Origin: Chryseosolibacter sp964493505
GTDB lineage: Bacteria; Bacteroidota; Bacteroidia; Cytophagales; Cyclobacteriaceae
Assembly (NCBI GenBank): GCA_964493505.1
Contig: CAZBNP010000010.1
Span: forward strand, 119,452 to 183,451
Direction: 5' to 3'
DNA length: 64,000 nucleotides
The position numbers were made by a program, and so were the translations under genes. Shown here piece after piece: positions 10,733 to 20,006 of the stretch; position 1 is the first letter of the stretch, and each line of letters starts with the position of its first letter. The notes beneath the pieces are model-generated. The model did not search any database. It worked only from the letters and a program-made list of their open reading frames with translations, and had not been told where the DNA came from.

Positions 10733-11620
10733 ATGAAAGCACTGACTGCTGCTCTGCTCCTGACAAGCCTGTCGTCGCTGGTATATAGCCAGTCGTTTTA
10801 TCTGAAACTCGGCGGTGGTTATTCCTTTCCCGCAACTTCAAACGTCATAGGCACCGATCGCCTCGTTTTATCAATACTACACACAGACCCCGAGACCGGA
10901 TTCTGGATACCCTCGAGCGCGCAGGCGGAGACCATCGTAACCGGGTCGTATAACTCCGGCGTAGTCTCCTCGTTTACGTTCGGCTTTATGTTTTCTTCAA
11001 TTATCGGTGTAGAAGTGAATACCGGCTACGTCCACGGCAAGCGTTATGTAACAATAGATGAGCGCCGTGAGATCCTGGATGAAGTGGTTTTGGCTACCGG
11101 GAAGAGCACAATGGAAATGAGCTCGACAAATTTCTATGTCAGCCCTTCCCTTGTATTGACCACCAATGTCGGAAGACTCATCAAGCCCTATGCATTAGCA
11201 GGTGTCGTCCTGGCCAGCACCAATATAGATCATTCTTTCAGGCGGCAGTCGGATTTGTCGACTGATCAATTTCGAAATGAGCGGAGAGAAGAGTCATATC
11301 GCGGCGGGATGACGGTCGGCTTGCGCGGTGGGGCCGGCATCGATATAAAGATCGGCGAGCGATGGTCGCTGTTTTCGGAATTAGCATTAACCGGAATGAG
11401 CTACTATCCTAAAAAGTGGGAACAAACGAAGAATGAGCGGGACGGTGAAAATCTGCTGATTACCATACCCGAAAGTAACCGAAAAAAAACATTTGTAAGG
11501 AGTAAACATTTCGATTCACATTCCACGCAGGTTGGTACCGATCAACCGGCTCAGAGTCTGAGAGTCTCGTTTGAAATGAGTGGCCTGGCAGTTCAGGCCG
11601 GACTAAAGGTTCATCTGTAG
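10733..11620 (+). CDS. Outer-membrane beta-barrel protein (paralogue 1 of a tandem pair)
   Basis: 295-residue protein with a signal peptide ending near LVYSQ, then FYLKLGGGYSFPA and alternating amphipathic strands (FTFGFMFSSIIGVEVNTGYVHG, YVSPSLVLTT, IKPYALAGVVLAS, VGLRGGAGIDIKIGERWSLFSELALTGMSYYPKKW), typical of small OmpW/opacity-like porin-fold barrels. The end (LAVQAGLKVHL) is a short terminal strand. The next gene, 21 bp downstream, is a diverged copy with the same block order. A -7-like TAACCTTG lies at 10720-10727, only about five bases before the ATG, so the transcript may be nearly leaderless. Function is unknown beyond an outer-membrane barrel. Confidence 0.75.
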   Translation: MKALTAALLLTSLSSLVYSQSFYLKLGGGYSFPATSNVIGTDRLVLSILHTDPETGFWIPSSAQAETIVTGSYNSGVVSSFTFGFMFSSIIGVEVNTGYVHGKRYVTIDERREILDEVVLATGKSTMEMSSTNFYVSPSLVLTTNVGRLIKPYALAGVVLASTNIDHSFRRQSDLSTDQFRNERREESYRGGMTVGLRGGAGIDIKIGERWSLFSELALTGMSYYPKKWEQTKNERDGENLLITIPESNRKKTFVRSKHFDSHSTQVGTDQPAQSLRVSFEMSGLAVQAGLKVHL

Positions 11621-11641
11621 CATACGATATCGAACATCACT

Positions 11642-12508
11642 ATGAGACATCTTCTTTTCACTCTTCTCCTTTGTGGCGGGTCTTGCTTCCCTTCCTGTGG
11701 CCAGTCACTTTATGTAAAGTTCGGCGGGGGTTACGCCTTCCCTGCCGCGTCGCATTCTCTGGGTGCGAACGAATTCGATGCCATTTGGTGGAAAAGCGAC
11801 GACACTCCCAGGGTACTCAGGATTGAAGAAGAAGTAACGGGGTCGTTCAATTCCGGGACAGTACCTGCCGTTTCCGTTGGCTTCCTGTTTTCCGATCACA
11901 TTGGGGTAGAACTCCACGCCGGCTATGTGTTTGGCAGGAAATACAACTACTCGAATGCCTTCAGGGATTTTCAGGATGGCACCCCGGACCACTATTCCCT
12001 CGACAAAACGTCTTGGACTTCACGGAATATCTACGCTGCGCCAGGTTTGGTTTTCACCCACGGAAAAGGCAGGCTTAGGCCGCACATTTTTGGCGGAATA
12101 GTATTCTCGATGCCAAAAATAACTGAAGTCAATAGCTACTCGGAGTCTGAAGACCACGTATGGTCGTACACCCGGGAAGAGGCGTATTCTGGCCGCATGG
12201 CATTTGGTCTTCGCGGATCTGCCGGTCTGGATCTGAAATTGAATGAGAAATTATCTCTGTTCACCGAAATAGCGTTTGTGAGTATGACCTGGTATCCGGG
12301 CGAGCGTGAGACTGTCCGCTACGTGCACGGAGGAGCCGACATGTTACCGACGATGAATGAATACCTGATAAGAACGCTGTTCGTTAAATCCATTGAATCC
12401 AATTTCCCCGCTAATACCGGGTCGAATGATCAGCCATCCACGGCTCTGCGACGGGCTTTCGGAATGAGCAGCTTGTCGACGCTCGCGGGCATAAAGCTGG
12501 TTTTGTAA
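11642..12508 (+). CDS. Outer-membrane beta-barrel protein (paralogue 2 of a tandem pair)
   Basis: 288-residue sibling of the preceding barrel: signal peptide ending at SCGQ, then SLYVKFGGGYAFPAASHSLG, SVGFLFSDHIGVELHAGYVFG, YAAPGLVFTH, AFGLRGSAGLDLKLNEKLSLFTEIAF and a last strand STLAGIKLVL. The conserved glycine-rich strand motifs line up with the first copy while the loops differ, as expected for exposed loops after duplication. It starts 21 bp after its neighbour and is probably co-transcribed. It converges on the BtuG-like gene, with 63 bp between the stops and no clear terminator. Confidence 0.73.
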   Translation: MRHLLFTLLLCGGSCFPSCGQSLYVKFGGGYAFPAASHSLGANEFDAIWWKSDDTPRVLRIEEEVTGSFNSGTVPAVSVGFLFSDHIGVELHAGYVFGRKYNYSNAFRDFQDGTPDHYSLDKTSWTSRNIYAAPGLVFTHGKGRLRPHIFGGIVFSMPKITEVNSYSESEDHVWSYTREEAYSGRMAFGLRGSAGLDLKLNEKLSLFTEIAFVSMTWYPGERETVRYVHGGADMLPTMNEYLIRTLFVKSIESNFPANTGSNDQPSTALRRAFGMSSLSTLAGIKLVL

Positions 12509-12571
12509 ACGCTTCTGCCTTCCTCCGACCCCGCACAACGGAAGGTCAATTGATCCGGTTTCGCATAAGCA

Positions 12572-13669
12572 CTATTTGAAAGCGTAGCCGATCGGGGCAA
12601 TTCCCACCTGAAAAGTCTCAATGACTTCTCCTGTTTCGCTATTCAGTATGTCGAGGTTTCCTGCTGACGTAAAATTCGGCACTTCACCACCCAGTACGTT
12701 ACCAGTGAGAGGATCCACTGTCAGGCTATAGTAATTCTTTTCTTTAAACGGCGCGGTCGGAAATGTCGCTGCATCGGTGCTTAACCTGTATACCGCACCA
12801 TTATGAGTATAATAAAGTGTTTGTCCATCCGGCGAAATAGACAAATTTTCGACCGCTCCGTGCTCAAGTTCACTGACTTCAAGACGAAGTTCTTCTGTAT
12901 TACCGGATGTGATTTTACTTATCGAGCCTTTTGAACTGTTGGCCTCGTCAATGTCTGGCCAGGTAGTATAAACGGTACTGCCACTTGAGGACACCCAGAT
13001 ATTTCCGCCCGCATCGCGTTGAATGCTATTTGGATTATCGCCGACGGTGATCGTAGCGGTCACCGCATCGGTGCTCGAATCTATCACTTTGACGGTATTG
13101 TCTTTGCCCCAGCCGCCTGAGTTTGTTACATATACAAGACTATTCACCTTGATCATCTTGTTCGAGCCATGACCCGTTGGGATAGTTTTCGCAACCTCAT
13201 TTGTAGTGAGATCAATCACCTGAATTGTCCCGGTCAATCCGTCTGCACCCCAATCAGAAACGTAGGCTTTCGTTGATGAAATTCCCAGGAAATAACGCGG
13301 GCTCGGAAGGCCTTCGATTGTTCCGAGTGAAGAAAAATCATCAGGATCGATGATCTCAATCTTACTGTCACTCTGGACAACAATGTAGCCTTTGTTTTCA
13401 AAGATCGTCATCGACTGACCCTGATCACCAAGGGGTACTCCATTGCTTGCCTCGAAAATATCGTTGGATACCTTATTTGCCGCACGGTCGTAATATGAAA
13501 GAGAAGAGTTTTCCGCTCCAAAAGTTCCTTCGTTAACAATGAAAAATCCGTCCTTACTGGCTACTATTGGGTCCGGGTCATCGTTGCTACACGATTGCAG
13601 AAAGGCGCTCGCCGTTAAAACGATCGCTATCAGAAACATTCTGAACTGGAATTTGGATATACTAGTCAT
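12572..13669 (-). CDS. btuG: BtuG-like surface vitamin B12-binding lipoprotein (YncE/DUF5074-type beta-propeller)
   Basis: 365-residue lipoprotein: signal with lipobox FLQSCS, an acidic linker (NDDPDP), then a YncE-like propeller with repeats such as IDLTTNEVAKTIPTGHGSNKMI and IDSSTDAVTATITVGDNPNSI, and LSISPDGQTLYYTHNGAVYRL. In Bacteroides, BtuG proteins with this architecture capture cobalamin at the cell surface and hand it to BtuB. Here the start overlaps the end of the BtuB-like gene by 8 bp and the pair sits behind a cobalamin riboswitch, which supports that role strongly. The gene name is by context and fold; the binding residues were not checked. Confidence 0.82.
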   Translation of the reverse strand: MTSISKFQFRMFLIAIVLTASAFLQSCSNDDPDPIVASKDGFFIVNEGTFGAENSSLSYYDRAANKVSNDIFEASNGVPLGDQGQSMTIFENKGYIVVQSDSKIEIIDPDDFSSLGTIEGLPSPRYFLGISSTKAYVSDWGADGLTGTIQVIDLTTNEVAKTIPTGHGSNKMIKVNSLVYVTNSGGWGKDNTVKVIDSSTDAVTATITVGDNPNSIQRDAGGNIWVSSSGSTVYTTWPDIDEANSSKGSISKITSGNTEELRLEVSELEHGAVENLSISPDGQTLYYTHNGAVYRLSTDAATFPTAPFKEKNYYSLTVDPLTGNVLGGEVPNFTSAGNLDILNSETGEVIETFQVGIAPIGYAFK

Positions 13670-15599
13670 GTTTATTTGGTTTATTAAAATTGATTCTCAG
13701 ACTGAGCTTGTAATTCCTTAGTGGCATCGGATAGCCGCGCCTTGCTTCATATTCTGTATTGAACACGTTGTTGACTTCAACTGATAATGAGGATCGCCAC
13801 ATCGCGTTTAGTACAAAATACCTCCCGGCAAAAACATTTGTCACATTATAGAAAGGCAACGGACTGCCGGTATTATCGGAAGTCTGAAACTGGTCTCCTG
13901 TAAAAGAATGAATAACGCGCAACCAGTATTTATGATAATCCAGCTGGACTGTCCCGCTCGCCTCGTGAACAGGAGTCAACATAAGCTGTTTACCCAATTC
14001 ATTCGGGTTCCCATTGTCATAAATACTTTCATTAGTCGACCGGGTGTAGCTATATAATCCAGACAGTGTGAAACTGACCGACCCTAATTTCTGATCAATC
14101 GATGTCTGCATTTCTACTCCCCTCGCCCACACCTTCTTGATGTTTTGAGGAGTCCACACCTGGTCGGCATCGGGGCTCCAGAGCACCCAATTGTCAACAT
14201 GATTGCTGAATGCAACCGTTTTGAACGTTACCCATTGTCGATGAATACTGAATCCGGCCTCAGCGCTCATAGACAGTTCCGGTTTCAGCGATGGATTTCC
14301 ACGTGCGTCACTGCCAAGCCAGTAAAGATCATTGAATGTCGGAAGCCTGTAATTCCTTGAAAGATTTGTAAATAGTTTAACGGTTTGCGAGGGCGCGAAG
14401 GTCGCGCTTAAGGCCGGCGCCAGTGGGGTAGTCTTGCCATCAACAAATTCTTCCCTGGCAGACAAAGCAAATTCCCATTTCTCAAACGGTTGAAATTTGT
14501 ATGCGGTAAATAAAGCGATTCTTTTTCTTATCGGGTGACTACTTCCAAAATCATCGACAACTCCTTTCTCCCATGAATATTGAAGGCCGGTGGTAATCTT
14601 CGATTGCGCCGCAAGAAGGAAATTTGCTTCCGCATTTTGTATGATGTTGTCGTACCGATTGAACGCGAAGATACCCGCTTTAGGATCCGCGTAATCAAGG
14701 TCCTGGCGAATGAACGCACTTTGATAATTAAACTCAAATTTTTCGGAACCGTAGTTCCAGCCGCCCAGCACTCTGTAAAATGTGTTTTCTTCGGTCGCCT
14801 CCGCGTCATTCTGACTTGAAGCAATACCGGGTACTTCATAATTATTTTTTTGATACCAAATCCGAAGCGAGAGAATACTCCTATCCGATACCCGCTGGGA
14901 AAATTGCTGGAGAAGACCATGTTGGTCGAGGGCAGAATGTTTTCTCCGGATGATCCTGCCGTCGGTTCTACGCTTGTCCCTAAACCTGAAATCGTTGTCT
15001 GACGAATTCAAAAACAATTTCGTATTCGCTTCAAATTTCTTACTACCCAAACGGAAACTCCCATCATAAAATTGACTGCCAAAGGACCCTGTATGTAGGG
15101 ATGCGCCTGCTTTCAAGCCCCGATTGAATGAGACATTGTTATTAAGATGAATATTGGCGCCGATTGTTCCGTTGCCGGAAAGACTTGTTGCCCCACCTGT
15201 CTGGATGGTTGCATCATCAAACAGGCCAGCCGGAACAAGCGACAGGTCAAGTTGTCCTGTTAGCGGGCTGACGAGGTTGATACCGTTCCATAATACCGCC
15301 GTATGACTGCTACCTGTTCCCCTGAAGGAGGGAGAAGCCAGGCCACCGGGGCCGTAAGTCCTGATATGACCAAGACCTTGCTTGCGAAGCAGATCGGTGA
15401 GGCTTCCATTGGACGCAAGCGACAGCATGGTACTGTCTATGGGTAATTCATAGGCACCAATCACGTAGTCACTCAACCGGCTTTGCGTAACAGTAACGGC
15501 TTTCAACAGGCGAACAGAGTCGTCGGAACTCTGCCCATTTAAGTTGAAGGCGATAGAAACACAAAACAGGAAACCGAAAATTCCCAGTTTTTTCAACAT
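13662..15599 (-). CDS. btuB: BtuB-like TonB-dependent cobalamin receptor
   Basis: Outer-membrane importer of about 645 residues. The ATG at 15599 opens a clear signal peptide (LGIFGFLFCVSIAFNLNGQ); an in-frame ATG 60 bp earlier would prepend 20 polar residues and touch the riboswitch, so I reject it. The plug has SDYVIGAYELPIDSTML, LTDLLRKQGLGHIRTYGPGG, SPSFRGTGSSHTAVLWNGINL and GGATSLSGNGTIGANIHL. The barrel follows, ending in LSLRINFNK. There is no SusC-type N-terminal domain, unlike the receptor at 1.4-4.5 kb. Control by the riboswitch just upstream and overlap with the BtuG-like gene fit cobalamin import. No btuCDF genes are visible nearby. Confidence 0.88.
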   Translation of the reverse strand: MLKKLGIFGFLFCVSIAFNLNGQSSDDSVRLLKAVTVTQSRLSDYVIGAYELPIDSTMLSLASNGSLTDLLRKQGLGHIRTYGPGGLASPSFRGTGSSHTAVLWNGINLVSPLTGQLDLSLVPAGLFDDATIQTGGATSLSGNGTIGANIHLNNNVSFNRGLKAGASLHTGSFGSQFYDGSFRLGSKKFEANTKLFLNSSDNDFRFRDKRRTDGRIIRRKHSALDQHGLLQQFSQRVSDRSILSLRIWYQKNNYEVPGIASSQNDAEATEENTFYRVLGGWNYGSEKFEFNYQSAFIRQDLDYADPKAGIFAFNRYDNIIQNAEANFLLAAQSKITTGLQYSWEKGVVDDFGSSHPIRKRIALFTAYKFQPFEKWEFALSAREEFVDGKTTPLAPALSATFAPSQTVKLFTNLSRNYRLPTFNDLYWLGSDARGNPSLKPELSMSAEAGFSIHRQWVTFKTVAFSNHVDNWVLWSPDADQVWTPQNIKKVWARGVEMQTSIDQKLGSVSFTLSGLYSYTRSTNESIYDNGNPNELGKQLMLTPVHEASGTVQLDYHKYWLRVIHSFTGDQFQTSDNTGSPLPFYNVTNVFAGRYFVLNAMWRSSLSVEVNNVFNTEYEARRGYPMPLRNYKLSLRINFNKPNKHD

Positions 15600-15662
15600 C
15601 AAAAATACTGAATACAGTTGCGAACAGGTTCTCTTGCTCCCGAGAGAATCGAAGTTCATCTT

Positions 15663-15862
15663 GTCTGGCAGGTCTCCTGACTCCCCTTACTTTTGCTGCC
15701 TTCTCGTACGTCCCATCATTAATCGGGCGGACAATGGCAATGGATCGGGCAAAAGCGTATCCACCAGCTGGCGGATTTGGGTTACAGTAGCGGGTACTGT
15801 CCCGGATTTTCACCGGATTCCCTTTTTTTTTGCGTTCTCCCGATAGGAGGAACGCAAACCAA
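15663..15862 (-). promoter_or_regulatory. Cobalamin (AdoCbl-type) riboswitch
   Basis: On the minus strand the leader of the btuB-like gene contains the hallmark core GAATCCGGTGAAAATCCGGG, followed by ACAGTACCCGCTACTGTAAC. About 100 bases later comes the B12 box AGTCAGGAGACCTGCC (complement of 15667-15682). These are the most conserved segments of the cobalamin riboswitch class. The element ends just before the gene. A small hairpin (arms 15629-15634 and 15643-15648) lies between it and the chosen start and may be part of the expression platform. Expected behaviour is repression of uptake when B12 is abundant. Outer boundaries are approximate. Confidence 0.95.
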
Positions 15863-15870
15863 TACAGGGG

Positions 15871-15903
15871 CGAAGGTAAATAAATTTTGATATACGACCT
15901 CAA
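15871..15903 (-). promoter_or_regulatory. Predicted promoter of the riboswitch-btuB-btuG unit
   Basis: Read on the minus strand, a TTG at 15903-15901 is followed after 22 bases by TACCTTCG at 15878-15871. This is close to the Bacteroidota -33 TTTG / -7 TAnnTTTG pair. The predicted start, near 15864, falls at the 5' end of the riboswitch, which makes the site believable. Confidence 0.5.
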
Positions 15904-15997
15904 GGCCTCATATCTTTTTTGATCTCGTTATTTACTTATAAATTTATATACGGCTTATCCGACTGGCAACATTTCCCCGGGGATTAAAGCATTTAAT

Positions 15998-16360
15998 ATG
16001 AAAACAACTCCCAAACACGATGAGCGAATTGCAAAAATGACATTCGCATCGGTGTATCCGCACTACATCACTAAGGTTGAGAGCAAAGGCAGAACAAGAG
16101 GAGAATTACATCAGGTCATAGAATGGCTGACAGGATTTGACAACGAAAAACTGCAAGAACTTATTGACGAAAAAGTAACGTTTGAAACATTTTTTAAGAG
16201 GGCAAAATTGAACTCCAATGCACACCTAATAACAGGAGTAATCTGCGGTTATCGGATAGAGGAAATTGAAAATCCATTGACAAAACAAGCGAGGTATTTA
16301 GACAAGTTGGTGGACGAATTGGCGAAAGGCAAAAAGATAGAAAAAATATTAAGACAGTAA
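15998..16360 (+). CDS. DUF2200 family protein
   Basis: Small cytosolic protein of 120 residues with no signal or membrane segment. It matches the DUF2200 pattern along its whole length: an N-terminal HDERIAKMTFASVYPHYITK block, a KGRTRGELHQVIEWLTGF helix, a VTFETFF segment, ITGVICGYRIEEIENPL, and the C-terminal RYLDKLVDELAKGKKIEKIL helix. Length is normal for the family. The biochemical function is unknown. It stands alone, divergent from the riboswitch unit and convergent with the dehydrogenase gene. The 231 bp behind it hold nothing I can name. Confidence 0.85.
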   Translation: MKTTPKHDERIAKMTFASVYPHYITKVESKGRTRGELHQVIEWLTGFDNEKLQELIDEKVTFETFFKRAKLNSNAHLITGVICGYRIEEIENPLTKQARYLDKLVDELAKGKKIEKILRQ

Positions 16361-16591
16361 TCAAAATTGGAATTATGGTAAGATCAAGACCACTCACACT
16401 GGGATAGCCGATTACCCTTTGCGATTTCCGCCATTAACGCTTCATCTTTTGTCGCTATCATTCATTTTTGAGGATCAGTGTCGATGGGGAATCTGTCACG
16501 ACGTCAAAGATATGGCGTAATCTTTAATAGAAAAGCCGCTTAGTCCAATGACCTGCCAGACACATCAGTAAAAACTCGATCAACGAAGCGC

Positions 16592-18916
16592 TCAATTTCC
16601 ACCCAGCTCCTCCAATGTCCAATAATTTTTTCGGTCTTCTGTCTTTTCACGGACTGTTTTCACGCGCCCATGCCATACCATACTTTCATTATTCAAGTGC
16701 GCTCGAATGTAACTGACGACATCTGCAATATACTCGTCACTTTCCTGCCCCAGCGAAGCCATCGGCCCACTGTATTCAACGCCGTCTATCGGCCCGGTCA
16801 GGCCATGTAAAAGGATCTTAATAAGAATCTCCGGATCGCCTTTGACACGGCGTGAGCCGACGACGGGTGGCGCCAGCTGGTGAATGCCGTTGCCATCAGA
16901 GCCGTGGCAGGTAGAGCAGAATTCATTAAAGATCTTATATCCATTGACGATCTGCTTAGCTGCATTGCCGCCCCGGAGTCTGAATTCATCACGTAAAGCT
17001 TGTACTTTTGAGAACGATGGATTCAGATTCTCCGCTACTGTTACGCTAATCACCTCATTGTCGGGATGCCGTTCCAGTATGGATTTAACCAAGTCTTTCG
17101 TCTCGTCAACCATTATTCGCAATGAAAGAACCAGTTGTTGTAGCACCTCGTGGTCAGCGTCGTAAACGAGTGGTTGCAAGCTCTCAAGAATCTCCAGATC
17201 TTGCTGTTTCAGGTAACGATCGCTAATGCGTATAGCCGCAACCCGCATCCGTGGATCCTTGTCTTTGATAGCGATCTTAAGCAGACCTTTTGTAATTTCT
17301 TCTAACCCATCCAACGTCCACAGCGCATGTAGTCTTTCAAGGGCAGGATCCTTATCAGATTGAAAAAGACGTGAAAAGAAGTTCTCATTTCCCTCAACGG
17401 TTTTGACCAAATCAGGCACAACCGATCTGTCCCCTTTCAGGACGATAAGTTTTTGCGCCATATTACGCCACCATCCATTGCGATGCCCCAAATAGCTTAG
17501 TAACTCCCTGGGTGATTTATCGAGAAGAACAGGTTTCGGACCCGGTTTCTGTGACTCGTGGTAAATGCGATAGATTCTTCCCATTCCCGCGAATTTGTCG
17601 AACCCTTTCGCTTTCACAACGTCCCGGAGGTACGTGCCTTCTCCCACCCATTGGCCTTCCTGGATAATGCCTCTGTACATGTCGACGATATATAAGCATC
17701 CATCCGGACCCGTTGCCGCCATGACCGGCCTGAACAAGGGATCTGTTGAAGCAAGGAACTCGGTCTGATGATAAGGGTTTGACAAGACCACTTTCCCTTG
17801 CTGATGACTTACTTTTGCCCTTCTCACAAGCCTGCCCACAGGTTCAGGTATAAAAAGATCTCCATATGCGGGGGGCATCTTGTCGCCAAGAAAGAGTTCT
17901 TGCCCTGCAACTCCCGTAAACCTGTTAAGTGTACTGTCTCCGGGTCTCAGCCTGTGAGCGCCTCCCTGCACGTCGAGCGTTCTCACAATCGGCCAAGGCT
18001 CCATAAAGGAGTCGTCCCATTTGTTCTCCAGCTCCAAACTGCCATATGCAGGGTGCTGCTGAAATCCAAGGGCAGGAACTTCCGCACCGGCCCGCGAAAA
18101 AAAGAGTCGTCCGGTCTCATCCTGGGTAAGTCCCCATTGGCCAGGCGCTGCTTCCGGCAAGGTGTCTTTCAAGAGGTTTCCATCGGTGAACCGATACCGG
18201 AATGCCCTGTTCGTCACGTAGAGCCAATTGTCGATACTCCATAACATGTTCGCGTCCTGATGTTCCAGATTGCGATTGTCTCTGATTGTATCGGCCAGTA
18301 AGAGTATCCTTTCATCGGCAGAAAGATCCCCGTCGATGTCACGATACAAATAAAGACTTCTGTTATAGGTCTCTCCCACAATAACACGGTCATCTAGCGG
18401 AAGCATGATACGCGGTAACACCAAGCTATCAATAAACACGACGCTTCTGTCCATCACTCCATCACCTGTTGTGTCTTCGAGAATTGATATCCGGCTCCAC
18501 GGTTTATTCTCGTCGGTAGCATCAATGTCCTGCATGTATGTATTCATCTGAGCCACATACATTCTCCCGTTGCCATCCCAGGAAATCATGACCGGTTCCT
18601 GAATCAGCGGTTCACTCGCGACGAGCTCAATATGAAAACCCGCAGGAAGATGCATAGTCTGCAGGCTTTCATGCGGACTTAGGCTCTTAAGTCCGCGATC
18701 AAAGAGGATAGGTGGCTTTTGATATATCTCATCGCGGTATTCGGGAGTATCCTGACAAGAAACAAGAACTGAACCCGTGACGACTATCAAAAAGAACCAC
18801 GCACGACCAAACTGTCGATAAATCGAACATGGCCTGACTCCGCTCCGGCGAATAATGAAACACAAATTGCGAATAGCGGTTTGTAAAGAGAAAGGAAGAG
18901 AAAAAAGATGCTCCAT
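16592..18916 (-). CDS. PVC-type membrane-bound dehydrogenase with HEAT repeats and C-terminal cytochrome c
   Basis: 774-residue putative periplasmic oxidoreductase. It has a long basic N-terminus leading to a lipobox-like VLVSCQD. A sorbosone-dehydrogenase-like propeller follows (HLPAGFHIELVASEPLIQEPV, MYVAQMNTY, GPDGCLYIVDMYRGIIQ). HEAT-like helices cover roughly residues 470-640. The C-terminus is a mono-haem domain with CSTCH at residues 667-671 and a likely axial Met in YSGPM near 719. This architecture is the 'PVC-type' family found in sugar-degrading gene clusters. The start codon overlaps the stop of the DUF1593 gene by one base (TAATG), which suggests translational coupling. The electron acceptor and the substrate are unknown. 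The unusually long leader before the lipobox leaves the start less certain. Confidence 0.85.
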   Translation of the reverse strand: MEHLFSLPFSLQTAIRNLCFIIRRSGVRPCSIYRQFGRAWFFLIVVTGSVLVSCQDTPEYRDEIYQKPPILFDRGLKSLSPHESLQTMHLPAGFHIELVASEPLIQEPVMISWDGNGRMYVAQMNTYMQDIDATDENKPWSRISILEDTTGDGVMDRSVVFIDSLVLPRIMLPLDDRVIVGETYNRSLYLYRDIDGDLSADERILLLADTIRDNRNLEHQDANMLWSIDNWLYVTNRAFRYRFTDGNLLKDTLPEAAPGQWGLTQDETGRLFFSRAGAEVPALGFQQHPAYGSLELENKWDDSFMEPWPIVRTLDVQGGAHRLRPGDSTLNRFTGVAGQELFLGDKMPPAYGDLFIPEPVGRLVRRAKVSHQQGKVVLSNPYHQTEFLASTDPLFRPVMAATGPDGCLYIVDMYRGIIQEGQWVGEGTYLRDVVKAKGFDKFAGMGRIYRIYHESQKPGPKPVLLDKSPRELLSYLGHRNGWWRNMAQKLIVLKGDRSVVPDLVKTVEGNENFFSRLFQSDKDPALERLHALWTLDGLEEITKGLLKIAIKDKDPRMRVAAIRISDRYLKQQDLEILESLQPLVYDADHEVLQQLVLSLRIMVDETKDLVKSILERHPDNEVISVTVAENLNPSFSKVQALRDEFRLRGGNAAKQIVNGYKIFNEFCSTCHGSDGNGIHQLAPPVVGSRRVKGDPEILIKILLHGLTGPIDGVEYSGPMASLGQESDEYIADVVSYIRAHLNNESMVWHGRVKTVREKTEDRKNYWTLEELGGN

Positions 18917-19968
18917 TAATTCTTTATCTTATCCATTCTTTTTTGCCAGTCACGGAGCCATTCTTCCCGCCAGTCACTAACCGTTTTTGCTCCCCACCAT
19001 TCCGAATTCCATCCTTTTACTTCGCGAATCATGTACTCTGGATCCCTGATATCAACATACCAGTTTTTATACTTTTCTCCGTCGCGCTTTACGAATCTCC
19101 CTCCCCAGCTTGGTTTGGTCGGATCTTCGGGAGTGCCTTTTAAAAGATAAAGTACGGTTGGTGTGTCACCCATTTTTACCATTCCACCTTTTAGCAGGGA
19201 AATCCAGTCGCCCATAGCACCATGGCCTTTGACATGGGTCTGCATGAATATCAAGTTATCGAGGTCACCTCGATGGTCTCCCCCAATCCTTAGGCCCTGA
19301 TAAGTATACATGTTTTGAACAATCCACAAATCCGGATGATACTTTTCGATGTATCTTATTGAAACCGGATCCCATAGCTCATTAAAGCCTGCCAAATAGA
19401 TGACTCTTATCCTGTCCTTAATTTCCGGCTTCGCGCTTAACGCATAAGCGAGATCAGAGGCCGTTCCCCAAAGGAGAACATACAGCGGACGGTTCGCGGG
19501 GTCTTCCCTCATGGCGCACTCTATCAGCCACTTGGACCCTTCAGACAGTCTGTCGTCTGCATCCGCTATCCGATGACTTATCTCCAGAATCGGGATTTCC
19601 TTGGTCCCCTGCTTAGTGATAGCACGATAATAAGCCGGCGATGGGTATTTGTCGGAGTGCCGGACCAATTTAGGGTAATCGGCTTCATAAAGATCAACGA
19701 CCTTGAATATATTCTCGACAGTGCCGGATTTCGGTGGTGAAGAAATGATTCCCTCCGTATCAAACAAGTCGCCGTATACAAAGTAGTGAACGAGCGACTG
19801 ATAATCATCATCATCACCACCGCCAATATCGGTCGAAATGAACACCCTATACCGTTCACCATTCAGGGCTCCCGACGGCAATTCTCCCTTTCCTTTCGTT
19901 TGCGCCATCGCTGTTCCGACCGCAAAAATTGAGAGAAATACAAAAGCAAAGCTGAATAAATGTTTCAT
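18916..19968 (-). CDS. DUF1593 family hydrolase (nucleoside-hydrolase-like), secreted
   Basis: 350-residue protein starting at the ATG at 19968 with a signal peptide (HLFSFAFVFLSIFAVGTAMA). The motif VFISTDIGGGDDDDYQSLVHY resembles the calcium-binding Asp cluster of nucleoside hydrolases and is typical of DUF1593. GIISSPPKSGTVENIFKVVDLY and LYVLLWGTASDLAYAL are further family blocks. Related proteins occur in plant-polysaccharide loci. It is downstream of the sulfatase and coupled to the dehydrogenase by a one-base stop/start overlap. An in-frame TTG two codons upstream is less likely as a start. Substrate unknown. Confidence 0.85.
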   Translation of the reverse strand: MKHLFSFAFVFLSIFAVGTAMAQTKGKGELPSGALNGERYRVFISTDIGGGDDDDYQSLVHYFVYGDLFDTEGIISSPPKSGTVENIFKVVDLYEADYPKLVRHSDKYPSPAYYRAITKQGTKEIPILEISHRIADADDRLSEGSKWLIECAMREDPANRPLYVLLWGTASDLAYALSAKPEIKDRIRVIYLAGFNELWDPVSIRYIEKYHPDLWIVQNMYTYQGLRIGGDHRGDLDNLIFMQTHVKGHGAMGDWISLLKGGMVKMGDTPTVLYLLKGTPEDPTKPSWGGRFVKRDGEKYKNWYVDIRDPEYMIREVKGWNSEWWGAKTVSDWREEWLRDWQKRMDKIKN

Positions 19969-20006
19969 TGTCAAGGCTATTTTTATCTACGCTCAGGGCA
20001 CAAGCT

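Noticed and set aside
15469..15903. 144-codon minus-strand frame covering the cobalamin riboswitch.
   Set aside because: It reads through the conserved riboswitch core and B12 box and overlaps the btuB start in another frame; composition is not protein-like.
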